Source of the DNA: Scleromatobacter humisilvae
Lineage (GTDB): Bacteria; Pseudomonadota; Gammaproteobacteria; Burkholderiales; Burkholderiaceae_C
Assembly: GCF_023231945.1 (NCBI RefSeq)
Contig: NZ_JAJLJH010000003.1
Coordinates: 372,001-436,000 of the forward strand
Direction: 5' to 3'
DNA length: 64,000 nt
Part shown: positions 44,960 through 53,129 of the stretch, piece after piece
How the letters are laid out: every line of letters starts with the position of its first letter
Position numbering within the stretch: position 1 is the stretch's first letter
Position numbers and translations under genes: made by a program
The notes under the pieces: model-generated
Databases searched by the model: none
What the model was told of the DNA's origin: nothing
Seen by the model: only the letters and a program-made list of their open reading frames with translations

Positions 44960-46836
44960 TCCGCAAATTCATCGACCGACTGCTGGGCAAGGCACCGGCC
45001 ACGGACGACGGGCTGCCCGCCGGCGTCTCGCTGGGCCAGCGCGTCGAGTACGGCGTCGACCAGCACAAGATCGACCTGCGCCTGATCATCGAGCCGGCGG
45101 TCAACGTCTGCAAGAAGCTGAAGGACGCGGGCTACGAGGCCTACATCGTCGGCGGCGCGGTGCGCGACCTGCTGGTCAACCTCGAGCCCAAGGACTTCGA
45201 CGTCGCGACCAACGCGACGCCCGAACAGGTCAAGGCGCTGTTCCGCCGCGCCTTCATCGTCGGCCGCCGCTTCCGCCTCGTGCACGTGATCTACGGCCGC
45301 GGCCGCGAGCACGAGAAGATCGAGGTGTCGACCTTCCGCGCGTATCTCGACAACGCCGACGCCGCGTCCGCCGTCAAGGGCAACGAGAAGACCTCGCGCA
45401 CCGAGCTCGATGGCAAGAGCCACGCGGTGGACGCCAGCGGCCGCGTGCTGCGCGACAACGTCTGGGGCCCGCAGAACGAGGATGCCGCGCGGCGCGACAT
45501 CACCGTCAATGCGATGTACTACGACCCGTCGACGCAGATCGTGGTCGACTACCACGGCGGCATGAACGACTCCAAGGCCAAGCTGCTGCGCATGATCGGC
45601 GACCCGGAGACGCGCTACCGCGAAGACCCCGTGCGCATCATCCGCGTGCTGCGCTTCGCGGCCAAGATGGGCTACAGGATCGAGGCCAGGACCGAGGCGC
45701 CGATCCGCAAGATGAAGGCGCTGCTGGCGAACGTGCCATCGTCGCGCATGTTCGAGGAGCTGCTCAAGCTGCTGCAGACCGGCCACTCGCTGCAGAGCAT
45801 CGCGATGCTGAAGAAGTACGGGCTCGATCGCGGCGTGTTCCCGATCCTCGACTCGTACTTCGAGGGCATCGCCACCAACCCGGCGCGCGAGGACTTCGTC
45901 AACCGCGCGCTGGCCGACACCGACCGCCGCGTCAACGAGGGCAAGTCGGTGGCGCCGAGCTTCCTGATGGCGTGCGTGTTCTGGCACGAGGTGTCGGCGC
46001 GGTGGGATGCGTTGCGCGCGCAGGGCGAGTCGCTGATGCCCGCGCTGCAGGCGGCGGTCGACGCGACGTTCGATGCGCGCATCGGCGACATCTCCGGCCG
46101 GGGCAAGCTGGCCGCCGACATGCGCGAGATCTGGCAGATGCAGCCGCGCTTCGACAAGCGCACCGGCAGCTCGCCGGCCGCGATGCTGGCCCAGCCGCGC
46201 TTCCGCGCCGCGTTCGACTTCATGCGCCTGCGCGCCGACGCCGGCGAGATCGACATGGCGCTCGTCGAGTGGTGGGAAGACTACTCGATGGGCGACGAGG
46301 ACAAGCGGCGCGACCTGCTGGAGGTCGCGCGCAAGCAGGCGCAGTCCAGGCCGCGCGAGCCCCGGCCGGCGCCGCGCGATCCGCGTCCGCTGAAGACGAG
46401 CGCGTCGCCCGCGCCCGTGCCCGAGGCGGAACGCGCGCCCGCCCCCGCGCCGCGCGTGAGCGCCGCCAAGCAGCAGATGCTGCAGCTGGCCGCCACCGCG
46501 CGCGCCGCGCTGGCCGACGGCGCGACCGACGCCGACCGCGCCGCGCTGCGCTCGCTGCTGGACAACGCCGAGCTGCCATTCGGCACCGTGGGCCCCGACG
46601 CGCCGCCGCTCACCGCGACGCAGGAACTGCTGCGCGAGTTCGCCGACCTGACGCTGGTCGCGATCGCCGACGGCGCCACCGCCGCCGACCTCGCCAGCGC
46701 GCGTTCGCTGCTGGACAAGGTCGAGAAGAAGGCCAACACCACGCGGCGTCGCCGTGGCGGCGGCGGCCGTCGCAAGGCCGGGGCCGGCCCGGCGTTCAAG
46801 GACGACGAGGATGACGAGGGCGACGGCGCCGAGTAA
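44956..46836 (+). CDS. pcnB: Poly(A) polymerase I
   Basis: A 626-residue class II nucleotidyltransferase. The head carries GGAVRD (66-71) and the catalytic D-F-D (80-82), followed by the RRDITVNAMYY segment and the RNA-binding core (FRMIRVLRFAAK-type: PVRIIRVLRFAAKMGY). It adds poly(A) tails that hasten RNA decay. Beyond about residue 500 lies an extended tail with two related helical blocks (LAATARAALADGATDADRA and DLTLVAIADGATAADLAS), then a basic RRRRGGGGRR and an acidic end. The tail is longer than in Escherichia coli. folK starts 26 bp before its stop. Confidence 0.93.
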   Translation: MIRKFIDRLLGKAPATDDGLPAGVSLGQRVEYGVDQHKIDLRLIIEPAVNVCKKLKDAGYEAYIVGGAVRDLLVNLEPKDFDVATNATPEQVKALFRRAFIVGRRFRLVHVIYGRGREHEKIEVSTFRAYLDNADAASAVKGNEKTSRTELDGKSHAVDASGRVLRDNVWGPQNEDAARRDITVNAMYYDPSTQIVVDYHGGMNDSKAKLLRMIGDPETRYREDPVRIIRVLRFAAKMGYRIEARTEAPIRKMKALLANVPSSRMFEELLKLLQTGHSLQSIAMLKKYGLDRGVFPILDSYFEGIATNPAREDFVNRALADTDRRVNEGKSVAPSFLMACVFWHEVSARWDALRAQGESLMPALQAAVDATFDARIGDISGRGKLAADMREIWQMQPRFDKRTGSSPAAMLAQPRFRAAFDFMRLRADAGEIDMALVEWWEDYSMGDEDKRRDLLEVARKQAQSRPREPRPAPRDPRPLKTSASPAPVPEAERAPAPAPRVSAAKQQMLQLAATARAALADGATDADRAALRSLLDNAELPFGTVGPDAPPLTATQELLREFADLTLVAIADGATAADLASARSLLDKVEKKANTTRRRRGGGGRRKAGAGPAFKDDEDDEGDGAE

Positions 46837-47353
46837 TGCGCAGCGGGGCGCCACGGTCTTCGTCGGCCTTGGCGCCAATCTCGGCGACGCCCGCGCCACG
46901 CTGCGCGACGCGCTGACCGCGCTGCGGCCGCTGGCCGTCGACGGCAGCGTCGCGGCCTCGTCGCTGTGGGGCAGCACGCCGGTCGATTCGAGCGGCCCCG
47001 ACTACGTCAACGCGGTCGCGTGCCTGCGCACCGCGCTCGCGCCGCACGCCTTGCTGGACGCGCTGCAGGCCATCGAGCAGCGCTTCGGCCGCGAGCGTCC
47101 GTATCGCAACGCGCCGCGCACGCTCGACCTGGACGTTCTGCTGTTCGGTGTCGAGGGCGACGCCGGCGGCATCGTGCTGGGCGACGAGCGCCTCGTCGTG
47201 CCGCATCCGCGCGCCGCGCAGCGCGGCTTCGTGCTGGAGCCGCTGGCCGAGCTGTGGCCCGGCGGCGATATCCCGGGGGCGGGGCGCGTGGCCGACCTGC
47301 TGGCCGCCGTGCGGCGCGATCCGGCGCAGCGCGTGCATCGCCTGGACGTCTGA
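46811..47353 (+). CDS. folK: FolK, 6-hydroxymethyl-7,8-dihydropterin pyrophosphokinase
   Basis: A 180-residue HPPK. It has the start VFVGLGANLGDARATL, the central GPDYVNAVACLRT, the ERPYRNAPRTLDLDVLLFG motif with the metal-binding Asp pair, and the end VVPHPRAAQRGFVLEPL. It transfers pyrophosphate from ATP to the pterin in folate synthesis. The ATG at 46811 overlaps pcnB; an ATG at 46836 is out of frame. It closes the murJ-to-folK core block. Confidence 0.93.
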   Translation: MTRATAPSNAQRGATVFVGLGANLGDARATLRDALTALRPLAVDGSVAASSLWGSTPVDSSGPDYVNAVACLRTALAPHALLDALQAIEQRFGRERPYRNAPRTLDLDVLLFGVEGDAGGIVLGDERLVVPHPRAAQRGFVLEPLAELWPGGDIPGAGRVADLLAAVRRDPAQRVHRLDV

Positions 47354-47388
47354 AAAACGCAAATCGCCGGCCGCCGCGCCGGTGCTTT

Positions 47389-47419
47389 GTGACGCTTTCG
47401 TGACCGTCCCCTCTACAAT
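47389..47419 (+). promoter_or_regulatory. Possible promoter with Pho-box-like direct repeat
   Basis: GTGAC occurs at 47389-47393 and again at 47400-47404, exactly 11 bp apart. On the other strand this reads GTCAC-GAAAGC-GTCAC, recalling the 11-bp periodic PhoB box, and a -10-like TACAAT lies at 47414-47419. No good -35 is seen, as is usual for PhoB-activated promoters. The orientation relative to the promoter is opposite to the standard one, so this is tentative. It would serve the DUF47-pit pair. Confidence 0.35.
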
Positions 47420-47511
47420 GCCGCGGTCAATCGTCTAGACGGCCACGCCGCAGGCGTCATCCATCCAGACGGCCCCCAGCGGCCGCGCCAGAGATCAAGA
47501 GGATCCAGACC

Positions 47512-48159
47512 ATGTGGTTCAGCAAGCTGCTGCCGCGCGAGGGAAATTTCTTCGAGCTGTTCAACCAGCACGCCGCGTACATCGCCGAGGGCGGGCATGC
47601 CTTCCTGGCGATGATCCAGAACTACGGCGACCCGGCCCTGCGCGAGAAGTACGGCGGCGAGGTCGACGTCGCCGAGCGCGCGGCCGACAAGGTGACGGCC
47701 GAGGTGCAGCGCCTGCTGCATCGCACCTTCATCACGCCCATCGACGGCGAGCAGATCCGCGCGCTGATCAACGCGATGGACGACGTCATCGACCTGCTGC
47801 AGGACACGACGGAGGTGCTGTCGCTCTACAACGTGCAGCGCATCGGCGACGACGTGCTGCGCCTGTGCGAGATCTCCGTGCGCTGCTGCGACCGCGTGCA
47901 GCACGTCACCAGCCTGCTGGCCACGCTGCGCCGGCCCGAGGTGGCCGCGGCGGCGCTCAAGACCTGCGAGGAGATCGACCGCCTCGAGTCCGACGCCGAC
48001 CGCGTGATGCGCGCGTCGATGTCGCACCTGTTCCGCGACGAGATCGACACCCGCGAGCTGATCAAGCTCAAGGCGATCTACGAGCACCTCGAGACGATCT
48101 CGGATCGCTGCCAGGACGTCGCCAACATCATCGAGGGCATCATCCTCGAAAATTCGTGA
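47512..48159 (+). CDS. DUF47 (PhoU-like) phosphate transport regulator
   Basis: A 215-residue all-helical protein of the DUF47 family. It starts MWFSKLLPREGNFFELFNQHA and carries the PhoU-like metal-binding helices E..AD.V..EV (ERAADKVTAEVQRLLHRTFITPIDGEQI) and DRLESDADRVMRASM. Such proteins are partners of Pit permeases and probably restrain phosphate uptake. It is followed 93 bp later by pit. AGAGGAT 7 bp upstream is a fair ribosome-binding site. Confidence 0.92.
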   Translation: MWFSKLLPREGNFFELFNQHAAYIAEGGHAFLAMIQNYGDPALREKYGGEVDVAERAADKVTAEVQRLLHRTFITPIDGEQIRALINAMDDVIDLLQDTTEVLSLYNVQRIGDDVLRLCEISVRCCDRVQHVTSLLATLRRPEVAAAALKTCEEIDRLESDADRVMRASMSHLFRDEIDTRELIKLKAIYEHLETISDRCQDVANIIEGIILENS

Positions 48160-48252
48160 GCCCCCTCGCTCCTCCCGTCGCTGCCCCCCGAGGGGGAGCG
48201 CAGCACTCCTCGCGCGTGGCACTCGGACGCTGCAGACCTCTTCGATCAACAA

Positions 48253-49263
48253 ATGCACTCGCTTGATGTCGGCTTCGGCCTGGTCGTGATGCTCGTCGCG
48301 CTGGCGGTGGCATTCGACTTCATGAACGGCTTCCACGACGCCGCGAACTCGATCGCGACCGTGGTGTCCACCGGCGTGCTCCGTCCGCAGACGGCGGTGC
48401 TGTTCGCGGCCTTCTTCAACATCGTCGCGATCTGGATCTTCCACCTGAAGGTCGCCGCGACCGTGGGCAAGGGCATCGTCGACCCGTCGTTCGTCGACCA
48501 GCACGTGATCTTCGGCGCGCTGGTGGGAGCGATCGCGTGGAACCTGTTCACGTGGTGGTTCGGCATCCCGTCCAGCAGCTCGCACGCGCTGATCGGCGGC
48601 ATCGTGGGCGCGGTGATCGGCCGCGGCGGCGCGTCGCACCTGATGATGTCGGGCATCTGGCCGACGCTGCTGTTCATCGTGGTCTCGCCGCTGCTGGGCT
48701 TCATCCTCGGCGCGGCGACGCTGATCGTCGTGTCATGGATCTGCCGGCGCCAGCCGCCGCTGCGCGTCGACGGCTGGTTCCGCCGGCTGCAGCTGATCTC
48801 GGCCGGCATGTATTCGCTGGGACACGGCGGCAACGACGCGCAGAAGACGATCGGACTCATCTGGCTGCTGCTCGTGGCCACGCACTACTCGCCGGCCGGC
48901 ATGGCCATGCCACCGGGCTGGGTCATCTGGTGCTGCTACGTCGCGATGGGCCTGGGCACGATGTTCGGCGGCTGGCGCATCGTCAAGACGATGGGCCAGA
49001 AGATCACCAAGCTCAAGCCGGTGGGCGGCTTCTGCGCCGAGTTCGGCGGCGCGCTGACGCTGTTCCTGGCCTCCCAGCTGGGCGTGCCGGTGTCGACCAC
49101 GCACACGATCACCGGCGCCATCGTCGGCGTGGGCAGCGTGCGCGGCGCCTCGGCGGTGCGCTGGGGCGTGGCGGGCAACATCGTGTGGGCGTGGATCTTC
49201 ACGATCCCGGCCGCGGCGCTGGTCGCCGGCGTGTTCGCGGCGCTGAGCGGCCTGCTGTTCTGA
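48253..49263 (+). CDS. pit: Pit-family inorganic phosphate transporter
   Basis: A 336-residue low-affinity phosphate permease. It has about ten transmembrane helices and two copies of the PiT signature: FDFMNGFHDAANSIATVVSTGVL near the N-terminus and SLGHGGNDAQKTIGLI in the middle. SSSHALIGGIVGA and PVSTTHTITGAIVGVG are the matching repeats. It takes up metal-phosphate complexes with protons. It lies directly downstream of DUF47 and is probably co-transcribed. Confidence 0.94.
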   Translation: MHSLDVGFGLVVMLVALAVAFDFMNGFHDAANSIATVVSTGVLRPQTAVLFAAFFNIVAIWIFHLKVAATVGKGIVDPSFVDQHVIFGALVGAIAWNLFTWWFGIPSSSSHALIGGIVGAVIGRGGASHLMMSGIWPTLLFIVVSPLLGFILGAATLIVVSWICRRQPPLRVDGWFRRLQLISAGMYSLGHGGNDAQKTIGLIWLLLVATHYSPAGMAMPPGWVIWCCYVAMGLGTMFGGWRIVKTMGQKITKLKPVGGFCAEFGGALTLFLASQLGVPVSTTHTITGAIVGVGSVRGASAVRWGVAGNIVWAWIFTIPAAALVAGVFAALSGLLF

Positions 49264-49516
49264 GGCCTGGCGGCTTCTGCCGCGCCGTTCGACCCCTGCC
49301 TGGCCTGAAATCGTCCGCGCTTGGCCGGCCACCGGCCCGCGTGGCCGCCCCGCAAGCGCGCCGCGTGGCTAGAGTGAATGCACGTGGAACCGAGCGATCT
49401 CGACCCGGCCTGGTGGCATTCGGTTGTACGCGCAAGCGAGGCCGTCGACACGACGCGTCCTCGACGAATTCGCAACCGAGTGGCTGCCTGGTGCAGCCGT
49501 GGAGAGCATCGTGGAC

Positions 49517-52324
49517 ATGCAACGCAACGCCAGCTCGTCGTTCCTGTACGGCGGCAACGCACCCTACGTCGAGGACCAGTACGAGCAGTACCTGGCCGAC
49601 CCGGCCCAGGTGCCGCCCGAATGGCGCGACTATTTCGACGCCTTGCGCGCCACGCCGGCCGTGGACGGCTCGAGCACGAAGGACGTGCCGCACGCCCCCG
49701 TCGTCGAGCGCTTCCAGTCGCTCGCGCGCCGGCCGGCCGATGCGCGCGCGTCCGCGACCGAGCTGCTGGACTTCGCCCGCAAGCAGGTCGCGGTGCAGTC
49801 GCTCGTCGCGGCCTATCGGCTGGTGGGCACGCGCCAGGCGGATCTCGATCCGCTGCGCTGGACGCACACGCCGCCGCTGCCCGAACTGGCGCCGGCCTAC
49901 TACGGACTGGTCAACGCGGATCTCGCCCTGACGTTCAGCGGCGCGGACTCGTACTTCTCCGACGAGGACATGCCGCTCGAGCAACTGGTGTCCGCGCTGC
50001 AGCAGACCTACACCCGGACGCTGAGCGCGGAGTTCATGCACGTGGGCAGCGCGGAGCAGCGCCGCTGGTGGCAGATGCGGCTCGAGTCGACGCGCTCGAA
50101 GCCGGCGCTGCCGGCTGCGAAGAAGCGCCGCATCCTGGAGCGCCTGACCGCGGCCGAGGGCCTCGAGAAATACCTGCACACGCGCTTCGTCGGCCAGACC
50201 CGCTTCTCGCTGGAGGGCGGCGAATCGCTGATCGTGCTGCTCGACGAACTGGTGCAGGGCGGCGCGGCGCGCGGCGTCAGGCATGCCGTGATGGGCATGG
50301 CGCATCGCGGCCGGCTCAGCGTGCTGCTCAACGTCGCCGGCAAGCCGGCGGCGTCGCTGTTCGACGACTTCGGCGGCGACGCCGACGCCGACCTGCTGGC
50401 CGGGGACGTCAAGTACCACAAGGGCCACACGGCGATGGTCGACACCGAGGGCGGTCCGGTGGAGGTGGCGCTGGCGTTCAACCCGTCGCACCTGGAGATC
50501 ATCAATCCGGTGGTGCAGGGCATCGCGCGCGCCAAGTCCGAGGCGAACAAGTTGCCGCGCTCCGCGGTGCTGCCCATCGAGATCCACGGCGACGCCGCGG
50601 TGATCGGGCAGGGCGTCGTCCAGGAGACGCTCAACCTCAGCTACACCCGCGGCCACGGCACCGGCGGCACGGTGCACGTCGTCGTCAACAACCAGGTCGG
50701 CTTCACCACCAGCGATCCGCGCGACGCGCGCTCGTCGTACTACTGCACCGACATCGCCAAGACGATCGAGGCGCCCGTGCTCCACGTCAACGGCGACGAC
50801 CCCGAGGCGGTCGCCTACGCGGCGCAGCTCGCGCTCGACTTCCGCGCCGAGTTCGGCCGCAGCGTGGTCATCGAGCTGGTCTGCTTCCGCCGCCACGGCC
50901 ACCAGGAGCAGGACACGCCGACCGTGACGCAGCCGCTGATGTACCGCGCGATCGCGGCGCATCCGGGCGTGCGGGCGATCTACGCGAAGCGGCTCGCGGC
51001 CGACGGCCTCGTGACCGCGCAGGAGGCCGACCAGTGGGTGGCCACGTTCCGCGAGCGGCTCGATGCGGCGCATGGCGAGTCCGTACGTGGGCGCGCTGCT
51101 GGCGCCGAAGCGCAGGCGTCCGTCATCGCACCAGCGGTGGCTGTCCATGTCGCGCCGTCGCTCGAGCAGATAACGACGCTCGCCGCGAGACTCACGCGGC
51201 TGCCGGAGGGCCACGCGCTGCATCCGCTCGTCAGGAAGACGCTGGACGCGCGACGCGAGATGGCCGCCGGGACGCGGGCGCTGGACTGGGGCATGGGCGA
51301 ACACCTTGCGTTCGCGTCGCTGCTGGCGGCGGGCACGGACGTGCGCCTCACCGGCCAGGACAGCGAGCGCGGCACCTTCGGCCATCGCCACGCGGTCCTG
51401 CACAACCAGGATCGGCAGGTCCGCTGCGAAGGCCTGTACGTGCCGCTGCAGCATGTCGGCGACGAGCAGGGCAGCTTCAGCGTCACGAACTCGACGCTGT
51501 CCGAGGCCGCCGTGCTGGCCTACGAGTACGGCTACAGCGTGACGCGCCCCGAGGCGTTGACGCTGTGGGAGGCCCAGTTCGGCGACTTCGCCAACGGCGC
51601 GCAGGTGGTGATCGACCAGTTCATCTCGGCGGGATTCGCCAAGTGGGGACAGCGCAGTTCCGTGACGATGCTGCTGCCGCACGGCCAGGAGGGCGCGGGG
51701 CCGGAGCACGCGTCCGCGCGGCTCGAGCGCTACCTGCAGCTGTGCGCGCAGGACAACCTGCGCGTGTGCCAGCCGACCACGCCGGCTCAGTTCTTCCACC
51801 TGCTGCGCTCGCAGGCGACGCTGCCGGAGCGGCGACCGCTGGTCGTGATGACGCCGAAGTCGCTGCTGCGCCATCCGGCCGCCGTCAGCAGCCTGGCCGA
51901 CCTGTCCAAGGGCGGGTTCGCGCCGGTGATCGGAGACGCCGCGATCGCGGCCGCCGATGGCTACGACGTCGAGCGCGTCATCCTCTGTTCGGGCAAGGTG
52001 TACTACGAGCTGCTGGAGCATCGTGCGAAGGGCGGGCTGCGCAACGTCGCGATCGTGCGCGTCGAGCAGCTGTATCCGTTCCCGGCGGCGCAGTTGGCCG
52101 CGGAGCTCGCGTGGTATCCGAATGCGCGCGTTGTCGTGTGGTGCCAGGAGGAGGCGCAGAACCAGGGCGCGTGGCGCACGCTGGAGCCCGAGCTGCGGGT
52201 GGTCGCGCATCCCGCGCCGCTGCAGTACGCCGGGCCGGCGGCGATGGCGTCGACGGCGCCGGGTTCGGCGGCGGTGCATGCGGCGCTTCAGGCGGAGCTG
52301 GTCCGCTCGGCGTTCGAGGATTGA
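49517..52324 (+). CDS. sucA: 2-oxoglutarate dehydrogenase E1 component (SucA-like)
   Basis: A 935-residue thiamine-diphosphate enzyme. It starts with the E1o segment SSFLYGGNAPYVEDQYEQYLADP, then MGMAHRGRLSVLLNV, the ThDP-binding block GDAAVIGQGVVQETLNLS...VVVNNQVGFTTS and the transketolase-like end (VRVEQLYPFPAAQLAAEL, VVWCQEEAQNQGAW). It decarboxylates 2-oxoglutarate in the TCA cycle. The start at 49517 fits the family N-terminus and has GGAGAG 10 bp before it; the frame stays open to 49424. No sucB/odhB or lpd gene follows, so it may be a second copy. Codon use is like its neighbours. Confidence 0.9.
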   Translation: MQRNASSSFLYGGNAPYVEDQYEQYLADPAQVPPEWRDYFDALRATPAVDGSSTKDVPHAPVVERFQSLARRPADARASATELLDFARKQVAVQSLVAAYRLVGTRQADLDPLRWTHTPPLPELAPAYYGLVNADLALTFSGADSYFSDEDMPLEQLVSALQQTYTRTLSAEFMHVGSAEQRRWWQMRLESTRSKPALPAAKKRRILERLTAAEGLEKYLHTRFVGQTRFSLEGGESLIVLLDELVQGGAARGVRHAVMGMAHRGRLSVLLNVAGKPAASLFDDFGGDADADLLAGDVKYHKGHTAMVDTEGGPVEVALAFNPSHLEIINPVVQGIARAKSEANKLPRSAVLPIEIHGDAAVIGQGVVQETLNLSYTRGHGTGGTVHVVVNNQVGFTTSDPRDARSSYYCTDIAKTIEAPVLHVNGDDPEAVAYAAQLALDFRAEFGRSVVIELVCFRRHGHQEQDTPTVTQPLMYRAIAAHPGVRAIYAKRLAADGLVTAQEADQWVATFRERLDAAHGESVRGRAAGAEAQASVIAPAVAVHVAPSLEQITTLAARLTRLPEGHALHPLVRKTLDARREMAAGTRALDWGMGEHLAFASLLAAGTDVRLTGQDSERGTFGHRHAVLHNQDRQVRCEGLYVPLQHVGDEQGSFSVTNSTLSEAAVLAYEYGYSVTRPEALTLWEAQFGDFANGAQVVIDQFISAGFAKWGQRSSVTMLLPHGQEGAGPEHASARLERYLQLCAQDNLRVCQPTTPAQFFHLLRSQATLPERRPLVVMTPKSLLRHPAAVSSLADLSKGGFAPVIGDAAIAAADGYDVERVILCSGKVYYELLEHRAKGGLRNVAIVRVEQLYPFPAAQLAAELAWYPNARVVVWCQEEAQNQGAWRTLEPELRVVAHPAPLQYAGPAAMASTAPGSAAVHAALQAELVRSAFED

Positions 52325-52360
52325 GTGGATTGCGAGAGGGTGGGACTTTGTGATGTGGTT

Positions 52361-52380
52361 GCCCGCGCGGTTGCGCGGGC
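52361..52380 (+). terminator. Hairpin after the sucA-like gene
   Basis: A perfect 8-bp stem, GCCCGCGC with GCGCGGGC, around GGTT, 36 bp beyond the stop. No long T-tract follows, but GATTTGATGG does. It is the first of several hairpins in this gap. Confidence 0.55.
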
Positions 52381-52411
52381 GATTTGATGGCGAGCGTCGT
52401 GGCGCTGACAT

Positions 52412-52598
52412 GCCGGGCAGGGGTCGGTCGCTCCGGCGCCTCGGGCATCTGAGCCCCGCCTGAACGGCGGGTCTCCGCGGGCCGGCTTGCGATGTGTAGA
52501 CCGCGTGTGCATGCCGGCCACTCTCCCGCACCGGGGCAGCCCGTCGCCGGTGCCCGCCAACGTGCCGAGGCGCCTGCGCGACCGACCCCTGCCCAGCC
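52412..52598 (+). repeat. Structured inverted-repeat element, copy 1
   Basis: About 187 bp bounded by terminal inverted repeats. The left end has GGGCAGGGGTCGGTCGC followed after a few bases by GGCGCCTCGG; the right end holds the exact inverse of both. Inside is a hairpin CCCGCC-TGAAC-GGCGGG (loop at 52461-52465) and a larger stem GGCCGGC/GCCGGCC. No reading frame is convincing. The element is present again, in opposite orientation, at 52865-53063. Confidence 0.8.
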
Positions 52599-52624
52599 TG
52601 TCGCGGCAGCCGGTCGTCTGGTGA

Positions 52625-52846
52625 AGGGAGTTAGCGTGTCTCAGTCCATCGAGGGCCTCGACAGCCCCGGCGCCACCCGAACGCTGCGAACTGAACTTTC
52701 ACGCGCGATCGGCGCTTCGCGCTTGCCGATGTCTTCGCGCACGCGAAGCGCCCGCGCTGTTGGCCAGCAATCCAGATCGTTCGCAGCGTTCGGGTGGCGC
52801 CGGGGCTGTTGAGGCCCTCGATGGGCCGAGACACGCTACCTCTCCC
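52625..52846. repeat. Inverted pair of ~68-bp repeats joining the two elements
   Basis: The 67 bp at 52625-52691 reappear inverted at 52779-52846; within a 60-bp core 57 positions match by eye. The 87-bp spacer contains another hairpin, GGCGCTTCGCG (52711) with CGCGAAGCGCC (52742). With the flanking elements this makes a head-to-head inverted duplication of about 280 bp per arm. Confidence 0.85.
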
Positions 52847-52864
52847 ATCAACCGAGCGGTCGCC

Positions 52865-53063
52865 GCGGCAGGAGAGCAGGGGCCTCGTTTTCCGGCGCCT
52901 CGGCACGTTGGCGAGCATCGATGACGTGCTGGCCCGGTGCCGGAGAGTGGCCGGTATGCACGCGCGGTCTGAACATCGCAAGCCGGCCCGCGGACGAAGG
53001 CCGTTCAGGCCGGAGTCAGATGCCCGAGGCGCCGGAAAATGAGGCCCCTGCTCTCCCTGCCGC
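52865..53063 (-). repeat. Structured inverted-repeat element, copy 2 (opposite orientation)
   Basis: About 199 bp with terminal inverted repeats of about 41 bp (52865-52905 and 53021-53063), differing by one mismatch and two one-base gaps. The innermost GGCGCCTCGG is shared with copy 1. The outer part (AGAGCAGGGGCCTC...TTTTCC) differs from copy 1 but still pairs within this copy. The internal hairpin keeps the TGAAC loop on a different stem (GGCC/GGCC). No gene is seen in 53064-53129. Confidence 0.8.
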
Positions 53064-53129
53064 AGAGGTCCGCGAGGCCAGCAACCGCCCGCGCGCCGTG
53101 CGGGCGAATGCGAAAGCATCGCGCAGCAT

